From Ruminiclostridium papyrosolvens C7 (lineage in GTDB: Bacteria > Bacillota > Clostridia > Acetivibrionales > DSM-1351): a DNA stretch of 64,000 nucleotides. Position numbers and translations under genes: made by a program. Positions 34,860 to 43,262 of the stretch are shown piece by piece (position 1 is the first letter of the stretch; every line of letters starts with the position of its first letter). The stretch lies in contig NZ_ATAY01000006.1 of NCBI RefSeq assembly GCF_000421965.1, positions 62,001 through 126,000 on the forward strand, read 5' to 3'. Below the pieces are notes generated by a model. The model ran no database searches. It saw nothing but the letters and a program-made list of their open reading frames with translations, and was not told the origin of the DNA.

Positions 34860-35078
34860 CTACTTTTTAAATATGGAATCAAGTTCCACTATGTCTGCTG
34901 TGGCAGCTTTTTTGTTTTCTTCCTGTATTTCAAGATACAACTCTTTGCGGTATATGGATACATTTTTAGGTGCCTTTAAACCGATTTTAACCTGATCACC
35001 CTGTATTTCTATGATTGTAAGCTCAATATCATTGCCTATCATTAGTGACTGGTCTTTTTTTCTTGATAATACCAGCAT
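34860..35078 (-). CDS. csrA: Carbon storage regulator CsrA
   Basis: CsrA is the 72-residue homodimeric RNA-binding repressor of translation. The sequence [22 protein letters not shown] and the core [23 protein letters not shown] are diagnostic. ATG 35078 overlaps the end of fliW (GTGTAGC ATG), with AGGAGG contained in the fliW stop region. The leader of the next gene, flagellin, carries matching GGA hairpins, so flagellin mRNA is the probable main target here. Confidence 0.96.
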   Translation of the reverse strand: MLVLSRKKDQSLMIGNDIELTIIEIQGDQVKIGLKAPKNVSIYRKELYLEIQEENKKAATADIVELDSIFKK

Positions 35079-35079
35079 G

Positions 35080-35526
35080 CTACACCTCCTGCTTCTGGAG
35101 CTCATCCATTATATAATGTCTGACCGAATACTCATCTGTATCCAATATCACCTGCGCTGCTTTTCTATTTTCCTTGTTTATAATCACAGGAGCTTTAAGG
35201 TTCATACTTATTTTTTTCAAATCCTCTGGAACTACTACAATTGCAAATACATTAACCTGTGAAGGGTTTTCTATTTCCAATGCCTTAACATATTCATCGT
35301 TCAATACAAAATCATAGTCTTTCTTTATGGCAAAAGGATCAATCACTGCAAACGCAAGCTCTGGTTTTTCTATGGCCTGAATCCAGCTAAATGGCGAGTC
35401 AGAATCCTGATTTCTGATAATCCCATACCTGTGTATATCCTCAAATCCAACAATACCTTCATTAAATTCAATTATATCCTCATCTTTTATATCAATTTCA
35501 CCAAAGTGCGTTGTTTTCACCAGCAT
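35080..35526 (-). CDS. fliW: Flagellar assembly factor FliW
   Basis: FliW binds CsrA allosterically and frees it from flagellin mRNA; free flagellin in turn binds FliW. The 148 residues begin [30 protein letters not shown], the family's N-terminal signature, and end in [25 protein letters not shown] precedes the ATG. Translation is probably coupled to csrA, whose start lies next to the fliW stop. The order fliW-csrA-hag is as in Bacillus. Confidence 0.95.
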   Translation of the reverse strand: MLVKTTHFGEIDIKDEDIIEFNEGIVGFEDIHRYGIIRNQDSDSPFSWIQAIEKPELAFAVIDPFAIKKDYDFVLNDEYVKALEIENPSQVNVFAIVVVPEDLKKISMNLKAPVIINKENRKAAQVILDTDEYSVRHYIMDELQKQEV

Positions 35527-35611
35527 ATTTACTCCTCCAAAATTATTTTTCTATTTAGCTTATTATACCTCTCAAACGAGCTTTTGTGGATAAGTAAAAA
35601 GGCAATAATGC

Positions 35612-36193
35612 CTAAATATAACTATCTACATTATTGCCTGTATATTTAATTTCTATGGAGCCGTATGATTCCACTCTTGTATTAACTTTCCCGGGAGTGT
35701 AATTGAAATCCACCTGAGCTGGAATGTATGTTCCTGTTACCCCGTTTCTCATACCGATATCATTAATTGGTTCCGGGTCAAATTCTACAGTGCCACCCAC
35801 AGCATCTATTTTTGGCCTCGACATTGGAACTGTGACCATACCGAATTCATGGGTAGTAACGGAATTCCTTTGGGCAATATCAATCATTATATTTGCCTTA
35901 TTCCCGATTTTAGCCATGGCATCTCCGTCCTGTGACACCCTGGCAATATACTCCATAGCATGTCGGTATGCATAATCTGACTGCTCTTTAAGCAAATCAT
36001 AGTTATTTTTCAGCCCTTCTTCAGCAAAACATTCATATTGGTCAATCAAAACTCTTGGCAGCTCAGTCTTAATATTAACTACCGGCGGCTTTTGTTTCAA
36101 CTCCAACCTTGCCATCATACTTTTACGTTCTATTTTGCAATCAACAGTCTCAATAGAGATTCTTGCGGGTGTCGTTTGGATAGAAAGTCCCAT
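35612..36193 (-). CDS. DUF6470 family flagellar-operon protein (YviE-like)
   Basis: This 193-residue soluble protein of unknown biochemical role belongs, by sequence pattern and location, to the DUF6470/YviE group found between flgL and fliW in Firmicutes. Repeated short beta-like segments begin with GLSIQTTPARISIET and end with the strand SYGSIEIKYTG. ATG 36193 is chosen over GTG 36202; AAGGA lies upstream. Export or chaperoning roles have been guessed for the family but nothing here shows them. Confidence 0.85.
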   Translation of the reverse strand: MGLSIQTTPARISIETVDCKIERKSMMARLELKQKPPVVNIKTELPRVLIDQYECFAEEGLKNNYDLLKEQSDYAYRHAMEYIARVSQDGDAMAKIGNKANIMIDIAQRNSVTTHEFGMVTVPMSRPKIDAVGGTVEFDPEPINDIGMRNGVTGTYIPAQVDFNYTPGKVNTRVESYGSIEIKYTGNNVDSYI

Positions 36194-36227
36194 ACTTCTC
36201 ACGTCCTTGTATCACACTGTTTTAAAA

Positions 36228-37157
36228 TTACCTTAGGAAATCCACCAGTGTTTGTTGTATAATTCTTGCTCCCCCAGCTAATGAAGCCTGATAAACATTT
36301 TCCTCCATTTTTAGATTCATAATTGTTTCTGCAGGGTCAGCATCCTCATTCTTGCTCATCAGATCTGTCATATTAACTAGATCATTACTCATTCTATCTG
36401 CAGATAAATCAATTCTATTCTGCCTTGCTCCAATATCTGCCCTGACTCTTAACAGATTGTCAATTTGTACATCAAACTGATCCAGTTTGCTTCTTACTCC
36501 TGCGTTATCTCCTGAATCCAAATCAGCTATGACACCGGAAAAAAGTGCCATCATGGCGGGTTCAGCCCCATCAACTGCATCTCCCCCACTGTTAAAGATA
36601 TCTCCCCCGGCTACATTGATATTTATATTATCACCAGCACCAATCTCAAACTGAATTTTTTCCGATACCGTATTAACATCAATTTCGAATTTTCCAAAAT
36701 CAGCGCTGGCTTCATCATCGTTGATTAAATTTTGATCTGTTTTAAATCCCGAAAACATATATCTACCGCTATACGTTGTATTAGCAATATGCACAAGCTG
36801 AATTTTCAATTGCTTCATTTCCTGCCCTATATCTCTGGTCTCCGTTATTGAATTGGTACCGTTTGCGGCTTGAGTAGAAAGTTCCTTTGCACGCTTTAAT
36901 ATATCTCCGATTTGAGCCAGGGCAGCATCTGTAGCATCTACCCAAGATTGTGCATCCCCCAGATTTTTCTGGTACTGCTCTATCTTTGAGACATCTGTTC
37001 TCAATTTCAATGCTCTTGCGGCAACAATAGGATCATCTGATGGGAGCTGAATTTTCTTTCCGGTATTTAATTGATTTTGATACTTGCTCATACGGCTTTC
37101 GTTATTTCCCAAGGCCGTTAACATATTTGAAATCAGCATGTTATTAGTTATTCTCAT
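36228..37157 (-). CDS. flgL: Flagellar hook-filament junction protein FlgL (HAP3)
   Basis: FlgL forms the second ring of the junction between hook and filament. The 309 residues show flagellin-like ends: MRITNNMLISNMLTALGNNESRMSKYQNQLNTGKK-type start, with PSDDPIVAARAL, and a C-terminal coiled segment (MNLKMEENVYQASLAGGARIIQQTLVDFLR). It starts just 2 bases after the flgK stop. It is exported by the flagellar type III system. Confidence 0.95.
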   Translation of the reverse strand: MRITNNMLISNMLTALGNNESRMSKYQNQLNTGKKIQLPSDDPIVAARALKLRTDVSKIEQYQKNLGDAQSWVDATDAALAQIGDILKRAKELSTQAANGTNSITETRDIGQEMKQLKIQLVHIANTTYSGRYMFSGFKTDQNLINDDEASADFGKFEIDVNTVSEKIQFEIGAGDNININVAGGDIFNSGGDAVDGAEPAMMALFSGVIADLDSGDNAGVRSKLDQFDVQIDNLLRVRADIGARQNRIDLSADRMSNDLVNMTDLMSKNEDADPAETIMNLKMEENVYQASLAGGARIIQQTLVDFLR

Positions 37158-37159
37158 AT

Positions 37160-38794
37160 TTAGCCCACTCCTAACTTGTTAATAAGTGTATCGTAAATTT
37201 CACCCATAGTTACTATCATTCTGGCTGCCGCATTATATGACTGCTGGAATTTAACCATATTTGTCATTTCCTCGTTTAAGTTTACCCCGGATACTGACAT
37301 TCTTCTATTATCAACCTGCTTAACTAAGGTCTCCTGAGTTTTGGCAAAGGTTTCCGCTTGCTGTGCATCTATACCCATACCTGCCACCAATGACTTCATA
37401 AAATCTTCGGGAGCACCTTCCTTGTAAAGACTCTGGTTTGATCTGATACCCATTAATTTTTTAAGAATATTTGTATTCCCGTTTTGACCATCTGCATCAG
37501 ATGTGGCAATATTATTAGCATTATCTATTATGTCACTGCTGACACTAAAGTTCTTTGCAGTTAATTTGTTATACTGTGCGACAACTTGATTTATATAATC
37601 CGGATCTGTTTCGCCCACAGTAACCCCCGCTATTAAGTCCGCACTGCTTATAGGTGTATCCCCCACGCCTAACATTGAGAAGAATCTTATGTCAGTAGGT
37701 GCAGGATTAGTATCTGTTAAATTGGAGTCGTAGCCGTACCCGTCAATGTGTCCTACACCTGTATGGGCATATCCTGAATCTATTTTTGTATATCCTTCAT
37801 TAAAAGCTATAGCAAAAGTTTGAACAAATTCATTCAGCTTTTTCTGATAGTAAGGAACTCCTTTATATATTGGAGTACCGTCTATACCATCCTTACCGTC
37901 TCTTACATCCAGCAATCCCCGGAGTTCGCCGCCTGAAACGTTTACGCTGTTGCCGTCCTCCCATTTTATATCATACAGATTTCCTATATCTTCTTCATTA
38001 AGTTTCGTAGTTCTCTGGATTACTGTAAGTTTAGTAGCACTGAAATGATCTACCAGTGTTTTGCCACCCAGTGTAATCTGGAAATGTATATCGTCATCTC
38101 CATTTGGAAGCTTGCCGTAAGAAATTTCTTTGGCCTGAATATTTGCAAACTTTGAAAGCTGGTCAACCAATAAGGTTCTCGAATCTCTTAAATCATTGGC
38201 TGTGCCTCCTGTAAGCTCATAATTATAAATCTGCTTGTTCAGAAGTTGAATTTGAGATGCAATTATATTAATCTGATCAACATCAGTTTTAACCTGATCA
38301 TTTATATCGTTTTGAAACTGCTCAAAATGAGTGGCTGTATTGTTAAAATATTTTGTCAATGTCGTAGCCTTTTGAACAACCAATGAACGTGCAGCCCCAC
38401 TTGAAGGGTCTTTTGACAGTTCCTGTAACGAATCAAAAAAGCCATCCATTATCTTGACAAATCCGCTGTTGGATGGTTCGTTAAAAGTAACCTGAATTTC
38501 ACCCATAAGCTCAGCCTTCTTGCTCCATTCCCCGTTAGCTACGTTTTCGCTCCAGTACTTGAAATCCAGATAAGTATCACGGATTCTCTGTACACCGGTC
38601 ACCTGTGATCCTGTACCCACCATACCTGTTCCATCCATAACGGCCAAAGGATTAGATGCACTTTGTATGGACTGCTGCCTGGAGTATCCGGGTGTTGTTG
38701 CATTTGAAAGATTATGACCTACAACGTCCAGATTTCTTTGTGCTGTGTAAAGTCCGCTTAGTGCGATATTCAAACCAAAAAAGCTTTGCTGCAT
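37160..38794 (-). CDS. flgK: Flagellar hook-associated protein FlgK (HAP1)
   Basis: FlgK forms the first junction ring on the hook. The 544 residues have the rod/hook-family N-terminus (SGLYTAQRNLDVVGHNLSNATTPGYSRQ) and the C-terminal helix GVNLNEEMTNMVKFQQSYNAAARMI. Length is normal. A larger FlgK-like gene precedes it; this copy is the conventional one. FlgL follows with a 2-base gap. Its chaperone is probably the FlgN encoded at 40987. Confidence 0.95.
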   Translation of the reverse strand: MQQSFFGLNIALSGLYTAQRNLDVVGHNLSNATTPGYSRQQSIQSASNPLAVMDGTGMVGTGSQVTGVQRIRDTYLDFKYWSENVANGEWSKKAELMGEIQVTFNEPSNSGFVKIMDGFFDSLQELSKDPSSGAARSLVVQKATTLTKYFNNTATHFEQFQNDINDQVKTDVDQINIIASQIQLLNKQIYNYELTGGTANDLRDSRTLLVDQLSKFANIQAKEISYGKLPNGDDDIHFQITLGGKTLVDHFSATKLTVIQRTTKLNEEDIGNLYDIKWEDGNSVNVSGGELRGLLDVRDGKDGIDGTPIYKGVPYYQKKLNEFVQTFAIAFNEGYTKIDSGYAHTGVGHIDGYGYDSNLTDTNPAPTDIRFFSMLGVGDTPISSADLIAGVTVGETDPDYINQVVAQYNKLTAKNFSVSSDIIDNANNIATSDADGQNGNTNILKKLMGIRSNQSLYKEGAPEDFMKSLVAGMGIDAQQAETFAKTQETLVKQVDNRRMSVSGVNLNEEMTNMVKFQQSYNAAARMIVTMGEIYDTLINKLGVG

Positions 38795-38825
38795 TTCATT
38801 TCACCCATTTCTTTATTTAATATAC

Positions 38826-40952
38826 TTATCTTCCTACCTTACCCATTGATGTAATAATAGTTTCCATCATTGAATCCATTACATTAAGCACTCTGGAAGA
38901 AGCATCGTATGCAAACTTATACTTCATCATGTTTGACATTTCTTCATCCATAGATACTCCCGAAATTGCATTACGTTGAGCATCAACCGCATTTACCACT
39001 GTTGCCTGACTAGTGGCAATCCTGTCAGCCTCCATGCCTCCGTTTCCAATTTCAAGAATAAGGTTTCTGTAATATTCGTCAATACTTACTTTTCCAGTAC
39101 TGTTAACCAGTATGTCTACATCCCTAAGGTTAGCAATCTGTCTGGCTACTGTATTATCACCTTTTGCAGTTGTCTTTGAAGCTGTTATATTGTTTAATCC
39201 GCTATCACTTAATAATGCACTGCTTAGCTTCAGATTTCCCATCTCCATTGGATAGTTACTGTCTATAGTTTCAAAAAATGCTACCCCCGGTTTACCATCC
39301 AAAGTCATACCTGAAATCTGAAGAGCGTTTATTTCGTTAACCATCCTATTCAACATTGCATTCAACTTAATTTTTACATCAGATACTATATTTAATGATG
39401 GCGGTATGTTTCCAAGTGCATCTTTTACTGTCTGGACCAAATTATCATTCCAGCCTTTAAGCATACCCTCATAACCTGTCAAATCACTATTTATATCCAC
39501 CAAACTTCCGCCGGTTCCTGATGTAATAATTGACCATCCGGCCTCAGGATTACTTGCGGCATCAGGTTCCCCGTTGGTATAATAAGCGGGGTCTGTTACT
39601 ACATTAACCTTCATATTCATGGCATTCAGGCTGTTCACGTAGTTTGCAGCATCCCCGATAAATGCATCCGCCGCTCCGCTGTTCCCATTTATACTCTTAT
39701 TTGTGAATACATAAGTATATTTCTTTGCATCCTCCCTGAATCCGGTTGGAGCATTATCCAAGGCAGCCAATTTATCAAGTAATCCTTTAAAACTACCATC
39801 GTCTACTGTCGTGTCCGCTTCTAATAAATTAGCCGCGGTCAAATCGGTTAACATACTATCAATATTGCTTTTATCATAAACCTTTCCATAAACATCGGAC
39901 GTGGTTCCCATGGTTATAAATCTTATATTATAGTCCAAACCGGACTGTTTAAGTTCATTTACATATGAAGTTAACGCTGCCTTTAAGTTATTAAAATTGT
40001 TTCCATCGGAAACATCTATTGCAAAGGTTAAATCCACCTTATAATTAGGTGTGCCATTTTCAGTGCTCCCCTTAATGCCGGGAACCTCTCCTCTGGCTTC
40101 CATTAATCCCTTTAAAATTCCGCTCTTTACGTTTACCTTTATGTTAGTCCCTTCAAGTTTGGGATAGAAGAACTCACCATCTTCTGCATTTGCCTGAACA
40201 TAAAGGTTCTTTGATTGTCCACGGGTAACCAGATAGTACCCACCCAGAGTCACATCCATCTGACCGTCCTGCATCTCATTCACTTCAGCGTCACACAGGA
40301 TTGAGAGTCTATCCAGCAGAAGATTCCTTTGGTCTCTATAGTCGTTGGCCTTATCGCCGTTTATTTCCTGTGCAGCTATTTGTGTGTTCAGCTTTGCTAT
40401 CTGACTTGTTATATTATTAACCTCATTAACACGAACCTGAATCTCCGAATTAAGGTCATTTTGCTGCTTATCCAGCTGATTCCCTATATGGTTATAATAA
40501 TATACCAGTTCCTGTCCTCTCTGTCTTACCATCGCTCTGGCAGTGAGGCTCTCAGGCTCCTTACTCAGTTCCTGCCAAGAGTCCCAGAATTTATTCATAA
40601 CTCCCTGCAGGCCATCTCCCATAGGGTCATTCAGAATTGCTTCTACATCCTGAAATGCTTTACTTCTGGTATCCCAGTAGCCCTGAATAGTATTTTCCTG
40701 TCTGTATACTATATCCAGAAATGTATGCCTGATTTGCCTTGTTTCCTGAATATCGGCACCCAACCCATATTGAAATAATTTACCATTCTTACCATACTCG
40801 GTAATATAAGGATTTGTCTCGATAATTGCCTGTTGCCGGGTAAACCCTGGCGTATTAACGTTTGACAGGTTGTGCCCTGTAACAAATAATCCTCTCTCAC
40901 TAACCTTCAATCCGGATCGTGCTATCTCATAACTGGAAAATCCTACAGCCAT
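38826..40952 (-). CDS. Large FlgK paralogue with an inserted vWA-like domain
   Basis: This 708-residue protein has FlgK ends: SGLKVSERGLFVTGHNLSNVNTPGFTRQ at the start and a terminal helix with GVSMDEEMSNMMKYKFAYDASSRVL. Between about 305 and 505 it carries an extra domain beginning VDLTFAID313-V-S315-D-G317, a pattern close to the metal-binding DxSxS of von Willebrand A domains, followed by helices and strands in the right order. The fifth position is glycine, not serine, so metal binding is uncertain. It sits directly before the conventional flgK and probably forms an additional or alternative junction ring. Confidence 0.88.
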   Translation of the reverse strand: MAVGFSSYEIARSGLKVSERGLFVTGHNLSNVNTPGFTRQQAIIETNPYITEYGKNGKLFQYGLGADIQETRQIRHTFLDIVYRQENTIQGYWDTRSKAFQDVEAILNDPMGDGLQGVMNKFWDSWQELSKEPESLTARAMVRQRGQELVYYYNHIGNQLDKQQNDLNSEIQVRVNEVNNITSQIAKLNTQIAAQEINGDKANDYRDQRNLLLDRLSILCDAEVNEMQDGQMDVTLGGYYLVTRGQSKNLYVQANAEDGEFFYPKLEGTNIKVNVKSGILKGLMEARGEVPGIKGSTENGTPNYKVDLTFAIDVSDGNNFNNLKAALTSYVNELKQSGLDYNIRFITMGTTSDVYGKVYDKSNIDSMLTDLTAANLLEADTTVDDGSFKGLLDKLAALDNAPTGFREDAKKYTYVFTNKSINGNSGAADAFIGDAANYVNSLNAMNMKVNVVTDPAYYTNGEPDAASNPEAGWSIITSGTGGSLVDINSDLTGYEGMLKGWNDNLVQTVKDALGNIPPSLNIVSDVKIKLNAMLNRMVNEINALQISGMTLDGKPGVAFFETIDSNYPMEMGNLKLSSALLSDSGLNNITASKTTAKGDNTVARQIANLRDVDILVNSTGKVSIDEYYRNLILEIGNGGMEADRIATSQATVVNAVDAQRNAISGVSMDEEMSNMMKYKFAYDASSRVLNVMDSMMETIITSMGKVGR

Positions 40953-40986
40953 TTTGCTGTCCCCCTAAAAACATTGTTCTGTCTGA

Positions 40987-41487
40987 TTAAAGCTTTACGT
41001 CAAACAAGTTTCTCTTCTTTACCTCGTCTGCGTTTCCTGAACTGCCATAACTGTTTGTAACAGTCCCCACACTCGTCATCATATTTATAGAAAAATCAAT
41101 ATACTCCAGAGAATTTTTTATAAGTTTTGAATTAAGCTCATTATTAACTTTCAAACCGTTTATACTATTAAGTATTTTTTCCTGACATTCTTTAAGCTCA
41201 GCTGCTTCCTTCTGTCCTAAACACAAGGTTAGCTCCGATATTGTTATTTCCTCCGGGTTTTTACCAAGGACTGTGGACAAGGATTCAACGATCTTTTCTC
41301 TTTGATCTTCTAATTTTGCTATCTTTATAATCAGCGATTGCTCAATCTTAACAATATTTTCAAGCTCACTTACATTACCACTCACAATTAAATCTGTCTT
41401 ATTATTTGATAGCTTTAAAAAAGTATCGTAGATATCGTTTTCCTTGTTAAGAATGTCCGTTAACTCTTTTAGTAATCCTGTATCCAT
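40987..41487 (-). CDS. flgN: Flagellar export chaperone FlgN
   Basis: This 166-residue protein is almost entirely helical with heptad-like leucines and glutamates (LTDILNKENDIYDTFLKLSNNK, LENIVKIEQSLIIKIAKLEDQREKI), as in FlgN. FlgN binds the C-termini of FlgK and FlgL in the cytoplasm and delivers them for export. It lies between flgM and the flgK genes, the usual Firmicutes position. A GGAGGTACTAAAA site precedes the ATG. Confidence 0.9.
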   Translation of the reverse strand: MDTGLLKELTDILNKENDIYDTFLKLSNNKTDLIVSGNVSELENIVKIEQSLIIKIAKLEDQREKIVESLSTVLGKNPEEITISELTLCLGQKEAAELKECQEKILNSINGLKVNNELNSKLIKNSLEYIDFSINMMTSVGTVTNSYGSSGNADEVKKRNLFDVKL

Positions 41488-41532
41488 TTTTAGTACCTCC
41501 GAACGTTAGCATACCCATTAGATAGACTCTCT

Positions 41533-41820
41533 TTATGCCTTCTCGTCTATCATCGCTTTTCCAAGCTTCTCTACAATTTCCTGTCCGCTTACATTGTATG
41601 TTCCGGAATGGTACACCTCTTTGAACTCATCTATTTTGTTCTGCCTAACATCAGGAACCTCCTTGAGGGCCTTGAATACAACCTGATGATCCTTTGCATT
41701 ATCCGAAATAGATATAACATCCTTTTTGGGTTTGACAGAGTTCACCTGATTAACAGCTCCTACATGGTTCTGAGTGTTGTATACCTTTGAAACATTGTAA
41801 ACGTCACCTGAAATCTTCAT
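41533..41820 (-). CDS. flgM: Anti-sigma factor FlgM
   Basis: FlgM holds sigma-D (FliA) inactive until the hook is complete and FlgM is exported. The 95-residue protein has an unstructured N-terminal half and the conserved C-terminal helices (VRQNKIDEFKEVYHSGTYNVSGQEIVEKLGKAM). Upstream, on the same strand, is a clear sigma-D promoter, so it is part of its own feedback loop. AGTAGGTG lies just before the ATG. Following genes flgN and flgK are probably in the same transcript. Confidence 0.95.
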   Translation of the reverse strand: MKISGDVYNVSKVYNTQNHVGAVNQVNSVKPKKDVISISDNAKDHQVVFKALKEVPDVRQNKIDEFKEVYHSGTYNVSGQEIVEKLGKAMIDEKA

Positions 41821-41871
41821 CTAAAACACCTACTTTCTAAAGTGCACAATAAAATCCAACCTATATAAATA

Positions 41872-41898
41872 TTATCGACAGATTATTGAATTTATTTA
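41872..41898 (-). promoter_or_regulatory. Sigma-D promoter of flgM-flgN-flgK
   Basis: On the minus strand TAAA (41895-41898), exactly 15 bases, then GTCGATAA (41872-41879), close to TAAA-N15-GCCGATAT. It lies 52 bases upstream of the flgM ATG and follows the terminator of the yvyF gene. Confidence 0.8.
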
Positions 41899-41961
41899 GT
41901 ATTGCTTTTTATTTGTAAATATAATTTTAAATTTTAAATAAATTTAAAGTAATTTTAGGCA

Positions 41962-41991
41962 TTAAAAAACGAGGGTATTAATATACCCTCG
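41962..41991 (-). terminator. Terminator after yvyF
   Basis: CGAGGGTAT and ATACCCTCG (41970-41991) form a perfect 9-bp stem with a four-base loop. On the minus strand a run of six T follows. It separates comFC-yvyF from the flgM transcript. Confidence 0.92.
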
Positions 41992-42005
41992 CAGTAAGTT
42001 AGTTT

Positions 42006-42419
42006 TTATATCTTTTTGTTTAAATATCTCATTCCAATGCCATTCGCCCTGAATTGCTCCGAAGTATCCGGCTGAATTGTTCTAGTTGTCTTTTCAAGAT
42101 CAATGCTGACTTCATTCTGACATTCCCTGCAAAATCTTCCTGTCTTTATAGATTTTCCGCATCTTTCGCATTCAAGAATTATGTTGGAATCATCTGTAAT
42201 TTCCAAACGTCCCTCTTTCAAAAACAACTTTATCTTTTCCACACTCACATCAACCTCTAAAGCTACCTGTGATAGTGTTGCACCGGGATTATCATACAAA
42301 TAATCCTTTACCTTTTTAAAGACTTCTTCATCGGCATTCTTACAGTCCTGACAAATAGGAGCCCCGCCGATATAATTATACATTCTGCCACATCTTCTGC
42401 AGTTTCTTAAATCTGGCAT
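42006..42419 (-). CDS. yvyF: YvyF-type flagellar operon protein (TIGR03826 family)
   Basis: This 137-residue protein has two zinc-ribbon-like pairs of CxxC motifs: N-terminal CRRCGRMYNYIGGAPICQDC and C-terminal CERCGKSIKTGRFCREC, separated by a small helix-turn-helix-like segment (TLSQVALEVDVSVEKIKLFL). This matches the TIGR03826 family encoded before flgM in Firmicutes. ATG 42419 follows GGGGAGGG. Function is not established; the domain arrangement suggests nucleic-acid binding. Confidence 0.9.
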   Translation of the reverse strand: MPDLRNCRRCGRMYNYIGGAPICQDCKNADEEVFKKVKDYLYDNPGATLSQVALEVDVSVEKIKLFLKEGRLEITDDSNIILECERCGKSIKTGRFCRECQNEVSIDLEKTTRTIQPDTSEQFRANGIGMRYLNKKI

Positions 42420-42470
42420 GTCTATCCCTCCCCAAACAATTATACTCAAATTGAAGCTGAAAACCCAGTA

Positions 42471-43157
42471 TCAATAATTTCTGGTAGTTGCTATAACTCC
42501 CGCTATAACCTTTTCGGCACCAGCTCGCTTTAGTGTCTTACAACATTGATTAACAGTACTTCCTGTAGTCAAGATATCATCAATTAATAATATATTTTTG
42601 TTGGCTATTAATCCATCATTAACAACCATAAACGCATCTTCGAGATTTAATAACCGTTCGGTTCTTTTCAGCATACTTTGGCTCTTTGTAGCAGAACTCT
42701 TGATTAAAAGATTTTTCCCACATGGTATCTTTAATGTTTCAGCAATCTGCTCCGCCATCAGTTCTGCCTGATTATAGCCTCTCTGCTTCTGTCTGCTTTT
42801 ATATAATGGAACGGGAATAATAATGTCAAAACTGTCTAATTGCCTTGTATTTTCTATTTTTAAAGCTAACAGCTTTCCAAACACCCGGTAATATGATGAC
42901 TTATTGCTGAACTTAAACTTTCTCACAGCCTCTTTCAGACAATCTGAATATCTGCCCACACAAAGTATGCCATCACAATAGTTTTGTATTCCCACGGGAA
43001 GATTTAATGATAGGATTGAATTTTTATAGTAGTCTATCTCCCCGACACATTTCTCACAAATATATATCGGCACTCCTGCCTTCAAAATAGTGTTGCAGAA
43101 TGCACACCTCGGAGGAAAGATGTATTCGATAAATGCTATAATACTTTCCTCCCCCAA
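42471..43157 (-). CDS. comFC: ComFC-type phosphoribosyltransferase
   Basis: ComF/GntX-family protein of about 228 residues: N-terminal CAFCN and CEKC zinc ribbon, then a phosphoribosyltransferase domain with the PRPP loop ILLIDDILTTGSTV. In naturally competent bacteria it aids DNA uptake with ComFA, but comFA is not in this window. The start is unclear: TTG 43157 has no ribosome site upstream, while GGGGGAGG sits 5 bases before an ATT (about 43145), a possible rare AUU start. An IS element lies 150 bases upstream and may affect its expression. Confidence 0.87.
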   Translation of the reverse strand: MGEESIIAFIEYIFPPRCAFCNTILKAGVPIYICEKCVGEIDYYKNSILSLNLPVGIQNYCDGILCVGRYSDCLKEAVRKFKFSNKSSYYRVFGKLLALKIENTRQLDSFDIIIPVPLYKSRQKQRGYNQAELMAEQIAETLKIPCGKNLLIKSSATKSQSMLKRTERLLNLEDAFMVVNDGLIANKNILLIDDILTTGSTVNQCCKTLKRAGAEKVIAGVIATTRNY

Positions 43158-43219
43158 TTTTTAATAGAAAATTACAGTATATCTTAATATTACATCATTT
43201 TTCATTTTTGTGCAACAAA

Positions 43220-43249
43220 GCAATTTATTATGTTGCACGGGCTACTGTA
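43220..43249 (+). repeat. Left copy of a 30-bp direct repeat flanking the IS element
   Basis: It runs from GCAATTTATTATGT to GGGCTACTGTA and matches 44303-44332 at 27 of 30 positions in the same orientation. This copy also forms an inverted pair, GTGCAACA (43210-43217) with TGTTGCAC (43231-43238), which the right copy lacks. Confidence 0.85.
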
Positions 43250-43262
43250 GGATTACAATAGA

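Noticed and set aside
34664-34882. 72-residue minus-strand frame in the flagellin leader
   Set aside because: It runs through the CsrA-type hairpins and sigma-D promoter, has lysine/serine low-complexity content and no ribosome site.
43198-43240. GTGCAACA/TGTTGCAC hairpin as a transcription terminator
   Set aside because: Neither side has a T run in the transcript direction; it is more likely part of the repeat flanking the IS.
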